Positions 17,868 through 27,148 are shown, counted from the stretch's first letter. The stretch is 54,652 bases of DNA from an uncultured Endomicrobiia bacterium (GCA_937936785.1 CALDDQ010000018.1:1-54652), one strand, 5' to 3'. Program-made: numbers and translations. Notes: a model not told the origin generated them from the letters alone.

Positions 17868-19697
17868 ATGGAATGGACAAACTCATCATATATAATACGT
17901 AAAAAAGTTCAACAAACTTTTTCTTTGCTTAAGTACATTTTTATTTTTCCAGTAGTAATACTATATTTATTGATAATTTATTTCCAAATTTTCCGTGGAC
18001 AATATTATTATAATCTAGCTGAAAAAAATCGTAGTAGAACATTTATAAAATTTTCGCCAAGAGGCATAATATACGATTCTAATGGTATTGTTTTAGCAGA
18101 CAATCGTGCTTGGATGCGAGTCTATTATTATCCCTTTATTGACCAAAGAATAACCCCTATACAAAAAATTATTGAAATTTTACCCGAGAGTAAAAAATTA
18201 TTATTTCAAGCTATGAAAACACAAAAAGTAATTTCTCTAAGTAAAAATATATCACGAGAAAAACTTTTTGAATTATTATCTTTAAGACATAAAATTAATG
18301 GTATTGAAGTTGATGTTGAATATAGAAGACGTTATATTTATGATGAAATTTTTGCACATGTTATAGGATATGTTAGTGAACTCAATCAAAAAGAATATTT
18401 AAAATTAAAAGACCAAGGGTATTATTTTAACGATCTTGTTGGCAAATCTGGAATTGAAAAAACTTATGAAAATTATTTGCGCGGTGAACACGGAGCTTTA
18501 GTTATGGAAGTTGATGCACACGGAATTCCTACAAAAGTTTTAAGAGAATTGAGGCCTATATCTGGTAATAATATTCATCTAACTATTGATTCCAAATTAC
18601 AAATTTTGGCTCATAAATTGTTAGTTAATACACAAAAAAATGGTGCTGTAGTAGGTGTTGACCCAAGAAATGGTGCCATAAAAATAATGGTCTCATGCAA
18701 AGATTTTAATCCAAACACTTTTATAACTGAAATTGACGAAAGACGAAAATATTTAAATGACAAAAATCTTCCTTTGTTTAACAGATGTATTCAAGGTGTG
18801 TATCCGCCAGGTTCAACTTACAAAATTCTTGCTACAATTGCAGCTTTGTCAGAAGATCGTGTTTCAAAAAATTGGAGTGTAACCTGTACTGGACAATTTA
18901 AGTTTGGGGATAAAATTTTTAAATGCTGGGAAAAAAAAGGGCATGGAAGTATGGATATGTTAAATGCTATAAAAAATTCGTGTAATGTATACTTTTGTAA
19001 TCTTGCATTAAAATTAGGTATTGAAAATTTTGAAAAATATTCTGCCTTGTTTGGTTTTGGTAATAAAACAAATATTGATATACCTTCTGAAGTCAGTGGA
19101 GTATCACCATCAAGAGAATGGAAAGAAAAAAATTTTAATTCTCCATGGTTTGATGGAGACACAATAAATATTGGAATTGGGCAAGGGTATATATCAGTGA
19201 CACCTTTACAACTGGCAATGTTTACCGCTACAATAGCAAACAAAGGTATTTTATATGAACCATTTATCGTATCAAAAATTACTGACCAGAATAAAAATAT
19301 TATATATAAGAAAGAACCAGTCAAAAAAAATATTTTAAAAATTAAATCTGAAATATTTGAATTTGTTGAACACTCAATGATAGAAGTTGTTCGTAGTGGG
19401 ACAGGACGAGCAGCATTTTTAGGTAATGAAATTTTATTAGCAGGGAAAACAGGAACTGCACAAAATCCTCACGGAAATGATCATGCATTATTTATATGTT
19501 ATGGACCAATTAAAGAAAATACTATCCCAACATTAGCTTTAGCAATAGTTATAGAACATGGATTACGTGGAGGTGCAGTAGCAGCTCCTATTGCTAGAGA
19601 AATTTTTAAACAATATTTATCACCTGAAGAAAAAGATGATAAAGATATTTTCATAGAAAACTATAAATCTTTAGAAGAAACTTATGTCGGAGATTAA
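17868..19697 (+). CDS. mrdA: Penicillin-binding protein 2 (elongasome transpeptidase)
   Basis: Class B PBP that cross-links peptidoglycan during elongation with RodA. 609 aa. N-terminal membrane anchor at ~24-44, dimerisation/pedestal domain with GRGIIYDSNG-type motif (PRGIIYDSNGIVLADN), then the transpeptidase with SxxK (PPGSTYK), SxN (NSCNVYFCN) and KTG (LAGKTGTAQNP). All catalytic motifs intact. Upstream partner mreD ends 1 nt before; the 3' end overlaps rodA by 14 nt. Confidence 0.95.
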   Translation: MEWTNSSYIIRKKVQQTFSLLKYIFIFPVVILYLLIIYFQIFRGQYYYNLAEKNRSRTFIKFSPRGIIYDSNGIVLADNRAWMRVYYYPFIDQRITPIQKIIEILPESKKLLFQAMKTQKVISLSKNISREKLFELLSLRHKINGIEVDVEYRRRYIYDEIFAHVIGYVSELNQKEYLKLKDQGYYFNDLVGKSGIEKTYENYLRGEHGALVMEVDAHGIPTKVLRELRPISGNNIHLTIDSKLQILAHKLLVNTQKNGAVVGVDPRNGAIKIMVSCKDFNPNTFITEIDERRKYLNDKNLPLFNRCIQGVYPPGSTYKILATIAALSEDRVSKNWSVTCTGQFKFGDKIFKCWEKKGHGSMDMLNAIKNSCNVYFCNLALKLGIENFEKYSALFGFGNKTNIDIPSEVSGVSPSREWKEKNFNSPWFDGDTINIGIGQGYISVTPLQLAMFTATIANKGILYEPFIVSKITDQNKNIIYKKEPVKKNILKIKSEIFEFVEHSMIEVVRSGTGRAAFLGNEILLAGKTGTAQNPHGNDHALFICYGPIKENTIPTLALAIVIEHGLRGGAVAAPIAREIFKQYLSPEEKDDKDIFIENYKSLEETYVGD

Positions 19698-21060
19698 TCC
19701 TTTACTTATTAAACATATTGAAGAAGAAGAAAGCTTCATTAAACGCATCATATATAAAACTAATTGGAAACTAATATTATCTGCAACTGGACTTTCTATA
19801 ATAGGTTTTATAATGATTTATTCAGCTACTCTAAACACTGGAAAAGCAGAAATTTTTGTTTCGAAACAATTATTTGCTTTAATATTTGGTATAATTTTAA
19901 TGATTATATTTAGTTTGTTAAACTATCAAATTTATCATGCTTATTATAAATATTCCTATATTTTGGGAATTGTTTTGTTATTAATAGTTTTAATTTTAGG
20001 AACAAGATTTAGGGCAACTCGTGCCTGGTTAGATTTTAACATAATAACTATACAACCATCCGAAATTGTAAAAATTTTATTTATAATTTTTTTAGCAGGA
20101 TATTTTGACCAAAACTGGGAAAAAAATAATACTTTTAGAAAAATTTTAATTGCAATAATTTTATCTATTATAACAATAATTTTAATTATGCTACAACCTG
20201 ATTTATCAAATGCTATATTATATTTCCCAATAATCATAAGTATATTTTTTCTTGCAGGTGTAGATAAAACTTTTTTAATCACTTCTTTATTATACCTTTT
20301 CATTACTTCAAATTTATTTTTATTAAGAATATATTTTTCTCTAAGTGATATGTTGTTATTTCCTTCTTGGGTAAGCAAATTTTATTTAGCATTATCAGGT
20401 TCTTGGAAAGAATTAATATTTATAATATCATTTATTTTTTTGATTTTATTAATTATTTGGTGGGTGTTTAAAAATTTACGTTTCCATATACCAAACTATT
20501 ATTTAATTATATCAATAACATTAATATTGTCAAGTTTTATCTCAGCAATTGCTTTAAATAAATTTGTAAAACCTTACCAACAAAAGAGAATTATTGCTTT
20601 TATAAATCCAAATGTAGCACCAGCAGATGCAGGATATCAAGTTATTCAAACACGAATTGCAATAGGAAGTGGGAGATTGTTTGGAAAAGGATTGTTTCAA
20701 GGTACCCAAACACAATTAGGTTTTGTTCCTGAAAAACATACTGATTTTATTTTTTCTTTAATTGGCGAAGAATTTGGTTTTATGGGAACATCGTTCGTAG
20801 TATTACTGTTTACATTAATTATCTTACAGGGGATAAACATAATGTTAACTTCTAGAGACAGTTTTGGTTCATTATTGGCTTGTGGCATAACTTCTTTATT
20901 TTCATTTTATTTTTTAGTTAACATTGGGATGTGTCTTGGCATTATGCCCGTGATAGGCCTTCCACTACCTTTTGTTTCTTATGGAGGTTCTAACTTAGTC
21001 TCTGCTTTTATATCAATAGGAATACTTAATTCTATACATTTAAGAAAGTTTATTTACTAA
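19684..21060 (+). CDS. rodA: Peptidoglycan glycosyltransferase RodA (SEDS family), enlarged
   Basis: SEDS-family glycan polymerase acting with PBP2. 458 aa, clearly longer than the usual 370-415. N-terminal IYSATL and LFALIFGI; the conserved RATRAWLDFNIITIQPSEIVKI and later PADAGYQVIQTRIAIGSGRLFGKG (PADAGYQVIQTRIAIGSG) and FIFSLIGEEFGFMG blocks are present, as is the PLPFVSYGGSNLV end signature. The extra length lies between the PDLSNAI block and PYQQKRI, roughly residues 190-300, as added hydrophobic segments. Overlaps mrdA by 14 nt. Confidence 0.94.
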   Translation: MSEINPLLIKHIEEEESFIKRIIYKTNWKLILSATGLSIIGFIMIYSATLNTGKAEIFVSKQLFALIFGIILMIIFSLLNYQIYHAYYKYSYILGIVLLLIVLILGTRFRATRAWLDFNIITIQPSEIVKILFIIFLAGYFDQNWEKNNTFRKILIAIILSIITIILIMLQPDLSNAILYFPIIISIFFLAGVDKTFLITSLLYLFITSNLFLLRIYFSLSDMLLFPSWVSKFYLALSGSWKELIFIISFIFLILLIIWWVFKNLRFHIPNYYLIISITLILSSFISAIALNKFVKPYQQKRIIAFINPNVAPADAGYQVIQTRIAIGSGRLFGKGLFQGTQTQLGFVPEKHTDFIFSLIGEEFGFMGTSFVVLLFTLIILQGINIMLTSRDSFGSLLACGITSLFSFYFLVNIGMCLGIMPVIGLPLPFVSYGGSNLVSAFISIGILNSIHLRKFIY

Positions 21061-21068
21061 TAAATTCT

Positions 21069-23549
21069 ATGAATAAATACAACTTTTTATTAAAACAAAT
21101 ACAAAATCCAGGGCAATATATTGATTCAGAAAAAAATAGTCAATATCATTCAATTAAACAAAAATATTTAAAAAACAATTGTATAAAAATTTGTCTATCT
21201 TATCCTGATAAATATGTAATTGGGATGTCTAACTTAGGAATTGAAATTTTATATAAACTTTTAAATTCACAAGAAAATATTTTATGTGAACGTGTATTTG
21301 CTCCTGATATAGATTTGGAATTATTATTAAAAAAAGAAAATATTACATGGTTTTCTTTAGAAACAAAAAATGAACTGAAAAATTTTGATTTAATAGGATT
21401 TTCACTTCAAAGTGAACTTTGTTACACAAATGTTTTTACCATATTAAATCTTGGAAAAATAGAATTTAAAAGTTCCAATCGCAAAAAATTTTTTCCATTA
21501 ATTACTGCAGGTGGAATATGTACAAGTAATCCTTATGTTCTAAGTGATTATATTGACTTTTTCATACTTGGTGAAGCAGAGGATAGCATTTTAAAAGTAG
21601 TTAATATAATAAATAGATACAAAAATATTTTAAAAACTAAAAATTTTGTTCTTGAAGATGAATTTGTTTTAAAAAAAAATTTTTTAGAAGAAATAAATCT
21701 TTTCAAAGAAATTTTTGTCCCAAATACATTAAATTTAGACAAAAAAATTTTTCCTTCAAAAACAGATTTAAAAAATAGTTTTTATCCTACAAACCCCACA
21801 GTTCCAAATATAAGAACAACTCAACAACGACTTAACATAGAACTTAGTCGTGGTTGTGCTTATAATTGTAACTTTTGTCAGGCAACATATATTTCTAAAC
21901 CTTTACGAATACGCCCTGTTGATGTTGTTGAAAAAATTATAGAAGATGGAATTTTATCTACTGGTTATAACGAAATATCATTTACAGGTTTCTGTGTTAC
22001 AAATTATCCAAAGTTAACTGCTCTAATAAAAAATACCAAAGAAAAATTTAAACACAAAAATGTTTTCATAAATTTACCTTCGTTGCGAATAAACGATATC
22101 TCAGAAGAACTTTTAATGTTATTAATAGAACCAAAAAGAGCTTCTATAACATTAGCTCCAGAAACTGGTAATGAAAATTTAAGACGATTAATTAATAAAA
22201 ATATTTCAGATAACGAAATATTTGAAAAAATTAAACTACTAAATAAATATGGATTTAAAAAAATTAAGTTATATTTCATGATAGGTCTACCAGGTGAAAC
22301 AATGGATGATGTTGATTCTATTGTTAAAATGACAAAAAAATTAAGCCAATTGTTTCCAAAGATAAACTTTACAGTAACAATATCTCCATTTGTTCCAAGA
22401 CCACATACAACTTTTCAGTTTTCAGCTATCAATTCTATAAAAGATTTAGAATATAAAATGAATTATTTAAAAAAAAACATTTGTGTTCAAATAAGAAAAA
22501 ATAATATTTACGCTTCTATTATAGAATCATTAATTGCTCGTGGAGATAAAAATATAGGTGTTTTAGTAGAAAATTCATGGCTTGAAGGAGCAAAATTTGA
22601 TAATTGGGAAGAAAAATTCAACTATAATATATGGTTTAATAATATAAAAAAATTAAATATTAATATTGAAGATTACATTTTTAAAAATAAAACTGACTTA
22701 GACAACTTTGTTTGGGATAATATAATATATTCTAATACAAAAAAAAGTTTATATGAAAAATACATTAAAATTCTCGATTTAAAACAAAACACAAAACTTT
22801 TTTGGAATCAATATTTTGAAAAACCAAAAGAAGTTTTTATATCAAAACCAAAATTTCAAACAGAAATAAACAATATAAATAAACAAACATTCAGATATAG
22901 AATAAAATTTTCAAAACAGGGCAATGCAATTTTTTGTTCACATTTAGACCAGTTAGAAATCATAAAGAGAACTATCAAGATGTCAAACTTAAAACCAGCA
23001 TATACTAATGGATTTCATCCTGAAATAAAACTTGAACTTGGACTTCCTACACCAATAGGATACTTTAGTACTAGCGAATTTTTAGACATTGAATTAATTG
23101 AAGAGATAGATTTAAACAATACCGATTTAAATAAACTTTTACCAGAAGGGTTTACCATATTACAAATTTACAAAATTACATCAACAACACAAAAATTAAG
23201 CACAGTTAATCTTGTAGAATACGAAATATTTTCCGAAGTAAAATTTGATTTAAATAAATTAACAGATTTTACAAAAACAGAAATTAGCATACTTAAAAAA
23301 AATAATAAAGAAATAAATATCAAAGAAATTGTTCACAAGATAAGTTTATCACAAGATAAAGACAACAATAATTTTTTAGACAAACATTTTGCATTAACTC
23401 TTTTTTTAAATCTTATACCAACAAAAAATTTAAAACCAGAAGTTATTTTAGAAAAAATATTTGGTTTAAACCAAAACGAAATCTTACAATTTGAAATTTT
23501 AAGAAAAAATTTGTATATAAGAAATTTAAATGAACTAATAAAAATTTAA
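21069..23549 (+). CDS. Radical SAM protein fused to DUF2344 domain
   Basis: 826 aa. The first ~560 residues resemble the uncharacterised B12-binding-like plus radical SAM family TIGR03960. An N-terminal Rossmann-type part (YPDKYVIGMSNLGIEILYKLL, GGICTSNPYVLSDYIDFFILGEAED) precedes the radical SAM cluster motif CAYNCNFCQ (CxxxCxxC) and the SAM-binding stretch MIGLPGETMDDV. The C-terminal ~250 residues, starting FRYRIKFSKQGNAIFCSHLD, match DUF2344/TIGR03936, in other bacteria often a separate adjacent gene. Substrate unknown; proposed links to RNA or translation come only from genomic neighbours elsewhere. Follows rodA by 8 nt and precedes a cyclase. Confidence 0.85.
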   Translation: MNKYNFLLKQIQNPGQYIDSEKNSQYHSIKQKYLKNNCIKICLSYPDKYVIGMSNLGIEILYKLLNSQENILCERVFAPDIDLELLLKKENITWFSLETKNELKNFDLIGFSLQSELCYTNVFTILNLGKIEFKSSNRKKFFPLITAGGICTSNPYVLSDYIDFFILGEAEDSILKVVNIINRYKNILKTKNFVLEDEFVLKKNFLEEINLFKEIFVPNTLNLDKKIFPSKTDLKNSFYPTNPTVPNIRTTQQRLNIELSRGCAYNCNFCQATYISKPLRIRPVDVVEKIIEDGILSTGYNEISFTGFCVTNYPKLTALIKNTKEKFKHKNVFINLPSLRINDISEELLMLLIEPKRASITLAPETGNENLRRLINKNISDNEIFEKIKLLNKYGFKKIKLYFMIGLPGETMDDVDSIVKMTKKLSQLFPKINFTVTISPFVPRPHTTFQFSAINSIKDLEYKMNYLKKNICVQIRKNNIYASIIESLIARGDKNIGVLVENSWLEGAKFDNWEEKFNYNIWFNNIKKLNINIEDYIFKNKTDLDNFVWDNIIYSNTKKSLYEKYIKILDLKQNTKLFWNQYFEKPKEVFISKPKFQTEINNINKQTFRYRIKFSKQGNAIFCSHLDQLEIIKRTIKMSNLKPAYTNGFHPEIKLELGLPTPIGYFSTSEFLDIELIEEIDLNNTDLNKLLPEGFTILQIYKITSTTQKLSTVNLVEYEIFSEVKFDLNKLTDFTKTEISILKKNNKEINIKEIVHKISLSQDKDNNNFLDKHFALTLFLNLIPTKNLKPEVILEKIFGLNQNEILQFEILRKNLYIRNLNELIKI

Positions 23550-23567
23550 ATTTATAGGAGAAAATTT

Positions 23568-24338
23568 ATGAATTTTAAAATTGTAGAATTATCACAACCA
23601 TTATCAGTTCTTACCCCGCCATGGCCTACTTATGAACCTTTACAGGCGAAATTTTTTAAACGTTTAGTTCCAAACGGTGCCAATGGACAACTAATAACCA
23701 CTTCAAATCACGTAGGCACACATCTTGATGGATCTTTGCATTTTTGTACTCATGGACGAGATATTGCATCTATACCTTTGGAAGAACTTGTTGCTGATGG
23801 GGTAGTTGTAGATGTAAGTGATATCGCTGAAGATTATGGAATATACACTTCAAAAGATATATTGGACAGAGTAGAAGTAAAAGAAGGTGATATTTTAATA
23901 ATTCACACTGGATATCATCATTATTCGTGGGATCAACCACAAGCTGACGAAGTTAGATATATGTGTAAACATCCTGGACCAACTATGGAATTTGCCGATT
24001 GGTGTAAAAAAATGAAATTAAAATGGATAGGTGTTGACTGTGGTAGTGCGGATCATCCTATGAATACTAAAATTAGAGAATGGATGCCAAATCTTGCCAA
24101 AGAATGTGACAGTTATTTAAAGAAAAAATATAATAAATCTTTGGAAGAAATTTTTCCTGTTCCACACTATCAGTTAATGCATATACAACTTTTTCCGTTA
24201 AATATTATACATGCAGAAAATTTAGGTGGCGATATAGACAAAATCTTGAATAAACGAGTCACTATTGGATGTTTTCCATGGCGGTTTGTTGGCGGAGAAT
24301 CGAGCATATGCCGAATTGTTGCTTTCTTAGACAAATAG
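23568..24338 (+). CDS. Cyclase-family metal-dependent hydrolase (kynurenine-formamidase-like)
   Basis: 256 aa of the cyclase family (PF04199), which includes arylformamidases, isatin hydrolases and polyketide-cyclase-like proteins. The metal-binding motif HxGTHxD is present as NHVGTHLDGSLHF at ~residues 45-57, and the mid-protein GDILIIHTGYHHY and C-terminal HIQLFPLNIIHAENLGGDID fit the family. TAGGAGAA lies 9 nt upstream of the ATG. The reaction cannot be named from sequence; nothing nearby suggests tryptophan degradation. By eye slightly less AT-rich than flanking genes, which is weak evidence of transfer. The downstream gene starts inside it. Confidence 0.85.
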   Translation: MNFKIVELSQPLSVLTPPWPTYEPLQAKFFKRLVPNGANGQLITTSNHVGTHLDGSLHFCTHGRDIASIPLEELVADGVVVDVSDIAEDYGIYTSKDILDRVEVKEGDILIIHTGYHHYSWDQPQADEVRYMCKHPGPTMEFADWCKKMKLKWIGVDCGSADHPMNTKIREWMPNLAKECDSYLKKKYNKSLEEIFPVPHYQLMHIQLFPLNIIHAENLGGDIDKILNKRVTIGCFPWRFVGGESSICRIVAFLDK

Positions 24339-26173
24339 TTCAAATAATTACAATTCTATTCATTATCACAAAATTTATTTGTGCGCAAGATTCGGATTTA
24401 ATCTTAGAATTAAGAAAAAATTATTTATCTGGCAACTTATCTGTAAAAGATATAATAGAATCACAAGAATTTGATTTCCCGTATAACATCCTTGCCGAGA
24501 TAACTTTATTTGAAATATACTCAGATCAAAAAAATATTACAAAAATGTTAGAATTGTATAATAAAAATTATAATTATTATCCTATCAGTCAATTATTAAA
24601 TTATAGAATCGGACTTTATTACTATAATAACAAAGATTTTGTAAATGCAAAAGAAAAGTTTAATGAATGTATAAAAAAAGATTCTCGTTTTTTTGAGGCA
24701 AGAGAATACCTGGCTAAATGTTATAATCAAATAAAAGATTTTAAACAAGCTTATAGACATTATAACGTAATTTCATGGTTTGATACTAAAAATAAAGAAA
24801 TACAAAAAGAACTGTATCGTCTATCAACTTATATAAATCTTCCAATACCTGTTTATAATAAAAATTTTTCTTATAACATAGCACAAAACATTTCTGCAAC
24901 AACTTTTTTGCAAAACACACCTAAAATAAAAATTGGAATTTCAACAAAAGATAATGGAAGTATTCTTAACATTGACACTGTAAAATTAAAATGTAGTGAC
25001 GATTTTTTTATTTTAAACGATAAAGATAAAATAGTATTAAATTGTCCTTCAGTAACAGAATCTGACAAAAAAAAGTTAAAAACAGATTCATGGAAAATTG
25101 TTTATAAAAAAAAGTTAGAATCTATTGCTATTATATCACCATATTTAAATAAAGAATATAGAATAAAATCAAAATATATAACTTTAAAATCATCAAATCC
25201 TTATGCTACATTTTTAATAGAAGAATATGGCAATTTTAAACATAAATTACCACAATTTAAAGAATATAGAGATGAAATAATATTAAAACAATTTAAAAAC
25301 AATCTTATTGTAATTAATAACACCTATCTTGACCACTATTTATACGGTGTTGTGGCAAAAGAAATTGGTAGTGACAAACCAGTTGAAGCATTAAAAGCCC
25401 AAGCTGTAGTTGCAAGAACAGTTGCAATGTATTCTAAAATTAATAAACTTCACAAAGAATATGATTTATGCTCAGGGCAACATTGTCAGGTTTATGATGG
25501 TATAAGAGATGATAAAGACACTGTAGTCAATGCCGTAAATTCAACCTATGGAGAAATAATTGTGCACAATAGTACACGTCCAATACACGCTTTTTTTCAT
25601 GCTAACTGTGGTGGATATACTCAAAATTCACAATCAGCAGGTTGGCGTACTTTAAATTATTTACAAAATGTATCTGACATTGTAGGAGCTACAAATTATA
25701 ATGTTAACGATAATCTTTACATATGGTTTTTGTTTCCACCAAAACTTTATTGTGAAGAATCTGATTATGTACATGCTGGAACATCAAGATGGTTCCGCAT
25801 TATTAAAAAATCTGTTTTATCAAGAAATTTAAACCTACAACTAAATATCGGCGATTTAAAAGATATCCAGGTTTTATCTCGTAGTTCGTCCGGTTATATA
25901 AATAAAATAAAAATTGTTGGAAGCAACAAAAATATTACTTTAAGTAATGAATCAAGAATCAGAAAAATTTTTTTTAATACAGGACTTCGCTCAACTGCAT
26001 TCTTATTAGAATACAACAAAAATAACGATTCATACTATTTTTGGGGTGGTGGTTGGGGACATGGAGTTGGGATGTGTCAAAGTGGAGCATGTGGTCTTGC
26101 AGAACGGGGTGAAAATTATATAAATATAATAAAATATTATTATCCAGAAATTGAAGTTTTAAAAATTTACTAA
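24308..26173 (+). CDS. Secreted SpoIID/LytB-domain protein with N-terminal TPR-like region
   Basis: 621 aa from the ATG at 24308, which has GGAG at 24294-24297; an in-frame ATG at 24269 would lengthen a tail not resembling a signal peptide. Residues ~8-25 form a hydrophobic signal sequence ending ICA-QD, a plausible signal-peptidase I site. Residues ~60-170 look like TPR repeats (YYNNKDFVNAKEKFNECIKK). The SpoIID domain follows: LYGVVAKEIGSDKPVEALKA, QAVVARTVAMY, HANCGGYTQNS and the closing WGGGWGHGVGMCQSGACGLA. SpoIID proteins are lytic transglycosylases or amidase enhancers acting on peptidoglycan; they occur in many non-sporulating bacteria. Overlaps the cyclase gene by 31 nt. Confidence 0.87.
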   Translation: MPNCCFLRQIVQIITILFIITKFICAQDSDLILELRKNYLSGNLSVKDIIESQEFDFPYNILAEITLFEIYSDQKNITKMLELYNKNYNYYPISQLLNYRIGLYYYNNKDFVNAKEKFNECIKKDSRFFEAREYLAKCYNQIKDFKQAYRHYNVISWFDTKNKEIQKELYRLSTYINLPIPVYNKNFSYNIAQNISATTFLQNTPKIKIGISTKDNGSILNIDTVKLKCSDDFFILNDKDKIVLNCPSVTESDKKKLKTDSWKIVYKKKLESIAIISPYLNKEYRIKSKYITLKSSNPYATFLIEEYGNFKHKLPQFKEYRDEIILKQFKNNLIVINNTYLDHYLYGVVAKEIGSDKPVEALKAQAVVARTVAMYSKINKLHKEYDLCSGQHCQVYDGIRDDKDTVVNAVNSTYGEIIVHNSTRPIHAFFHANCGGYTQNSQSAGWRTLNYLQNVSDIVGATNYNVNDNLYIWFLFPPKLYCEESDYVHAGTSRWFRIIKKSVLSRNLNLQLNIGDLKDIQVLSRSSSGYINKIKIVGSNKNITLSNESRIRKIFFNTGLRSTAFLLEYNKNNDSYYFWGGGWGHGVGMCQSGACGLAERGENYINIIKYYYPEIEVLKIY

Positions 26174-26222
26174 TTTTCAACTTAATTGTTTTTTGCATAT
26201 TTTTAAATTTAATTTTAAATGT

Positions 26223-26311
26223 GGAGGGATGCGTGAGTGGTTTAAACGGACGGTCTCGAAAACCGTTATCTTGCGTAAGCAGGATCGAGAGTTCAAATCT
26301 CTCTCCCTCCG
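26223..26311 (+). tRNA. tRNA-Ser(CGA)
   Basis: Cloverleaf read by hand. Acceptor GGAGGGA (26223-26229) pairs with TCCCTCC (26304-26310), with discriminator G26311. Anticodon stem ACGGT/ACCGT encloses the loop CTCGAAA with anticodon CGA at 26257-26259. A long variable arm, as expected for class II serine tRNA, precedes the T arm GAGAG-TTCAAAT-CTCTC. It reads UCG codons. No CCA is encoded. Confidence 0.95.
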
Positions 26312-26526
26312 TATTTTAAAGTAAGTATGAATTTCAAACAAATATTTTTTATATCTATATCATTTTTTGTTTTAACATTATTCATTTGTTTGGAACATAT
26401 AACAGGTGAAATTTGATCTACCAGTTGATGAAATGATAAAAAACTGATGATAAAATGTATAAAGTAAAAAAATAGTAGGGAAAAATAATATTTAATATTT
26501 TGCTCACAACTAAAAAAATAATTGAT
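26312..26526. other. Intergenic stretch between tRNA-Ser and SemiSWEET gene
   Basis: 215 nt, strongly AT-rich. It contains a 29-codon open frame at 26327-26416 encoding a hydrophobic peptide but with no ribosome-binding site, a run of near-repeats around 26425-26458 (TTGATGAAATGATAA-like), and a weak -35/-10 pair noted under the SemiSWEET gene. I see no RNA gene or mobile-element trace. Confidence 0.5.
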
Positions 26527-26772
26527 ATGGAACTTATTGGATTTGTAGCAGGATTATTAATTGCTATATCTTTTTTGCCACAACTTATTAAATCATACAA
26601 AACAAAATCTACAAAAGATATTTCTATTTTATGGAGTATGATAAATCTCGCAGGACAAATTTTGTGGATAATATATGGTATTTTAATTACGAGTTATTCT
26701 TTAATAATTATGGGTTCTATAATAACAACAATGAGTTTGTTGTTGTTCATATTAAAATTAAAATATGGTTGA
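26527..26772 (+). CDS. SemiSWEET / PQ-loop sugar transporter
   Basis: 81 aa from the ATG at 26527. Three transmembrane segments in the SemiSWEET (MtN3/PQ-loop) pattern: ELIGFVAGLLIAISFLPQ with the diagnostic PQ, LIKSYKTKSTKDISILWSM, then WIIYGILI and a final helix. The KSTKDIS motif after helix 1 is typical of the family. These proteins dimerise to move small sugars down gradients. A TTG 27 nt upstream is in frame but gives a hydrophilic lead with no SD. Monocistronic, between tRNA-Ser and a DUF948 gene; TTGATG at 26425 with TGATAA 17 nt on is a weak promoter candidate. Confidence 0.86.
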   Translation: MELIGFVAGLLIAISFLPQLIKSYKTKSTKDISILWSMINLAGQILWIIYGILITSYSLIIMGSIITTMSLLLFILKLKYG

Positions 26773-26782
26773 TTACATTTTG

Positions 26783-26812
26783 TTGAATACTATTGAAAAA
26801 TAAACTTATAAT
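26783..26812 (+). promoter_or_regulatory. Putative sigma-70-type promoter for DUF948-ytxH
   Basis: TTGAAT at 26783-26788, an 18-nt spacer, then a perfect TATAAT at 26807-26812. It lies 40 nt upstream of a TTG-started gene with a strong SD, in a true intergenic gap, so it probably starts the DUF948-YtxH transcript and perhaps the two following tRNAs. Confidence 0.6.
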
Positions 26813-26851
26813 TTGTAACAAAATAAAAACTTAATTTTTGGAGGGAGAATT

Positions 26852-27148
26852 TTGAATACTTTTATAACAATATTATTAAGTCTTGTAACTATAGGGTTTA
26901 TAGTATTAGTTTTTTATGCAGTTATAACTTTAATACAAATTAAACAAACAGCAAAAGAAGTACAAGAAACTTTAAAAAAAGTTAATCTACAATTAGATAA
27001 TATGAACAAAATTATATCTATAGTTTCATCAATTACTTCTTCTATACCACCAGTTTTGTTGCCAGTAATATCATTTTTAGGCGGTAGCATTGGACTAATA
27101 GTTAAAAAAATTTTTTCTTTTAGGAGGAAAATAAATGAGCGAAAATAA
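26852..27148 (+). CDS. DUF948-like membrane protein
   Basis: 98 aa. Begins with TTG: the SD GGAGGG at 26840-26845 is 6 nt upstream and decides this start. One N-terminal transmembrane helix (residues ~4-28), then a heptad-like KQTAKEVQETLKKVNLQLDNMNK segment, a second hydrophobic part with Pro and Gly (PPVLLPVISFLGGSIGLIV) and a basic tail. This is the DUF948 pattern. Function unknown; the family typically sits beside YtxH-domain genes, as here, with a 14-nt overlap. Confidence 0.78.
   Translation: MNTFITILLSLVTIGFIVLVFYAVITLIQIKQTAKEVQETLKKVNLQLDNMNKIISIVSSITSSIPPVLLPVISFLGGSIGLIVKKIFSFRRKINERK

Noticed and set aside
18818-19324. 168-codon open frame on the - strand inside mrdA
   Set aside because: It is antisense to a gene with all PBP2 motifs; long antisense frames are common in such AT-rich genes.
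19956-20378. 140-codon open frame on the - strand inside rodA
   Set aside because: It is antisense to conserved SEDS sequence and has no recognisable motifs.
26327-26416. 29-codon hydrophobic open frame after tRNA-Ser
   Set aside because: No Shine-Dalgarno and composition expected of random AT-rich sequence; a toxin-like peptide cannot be supported.
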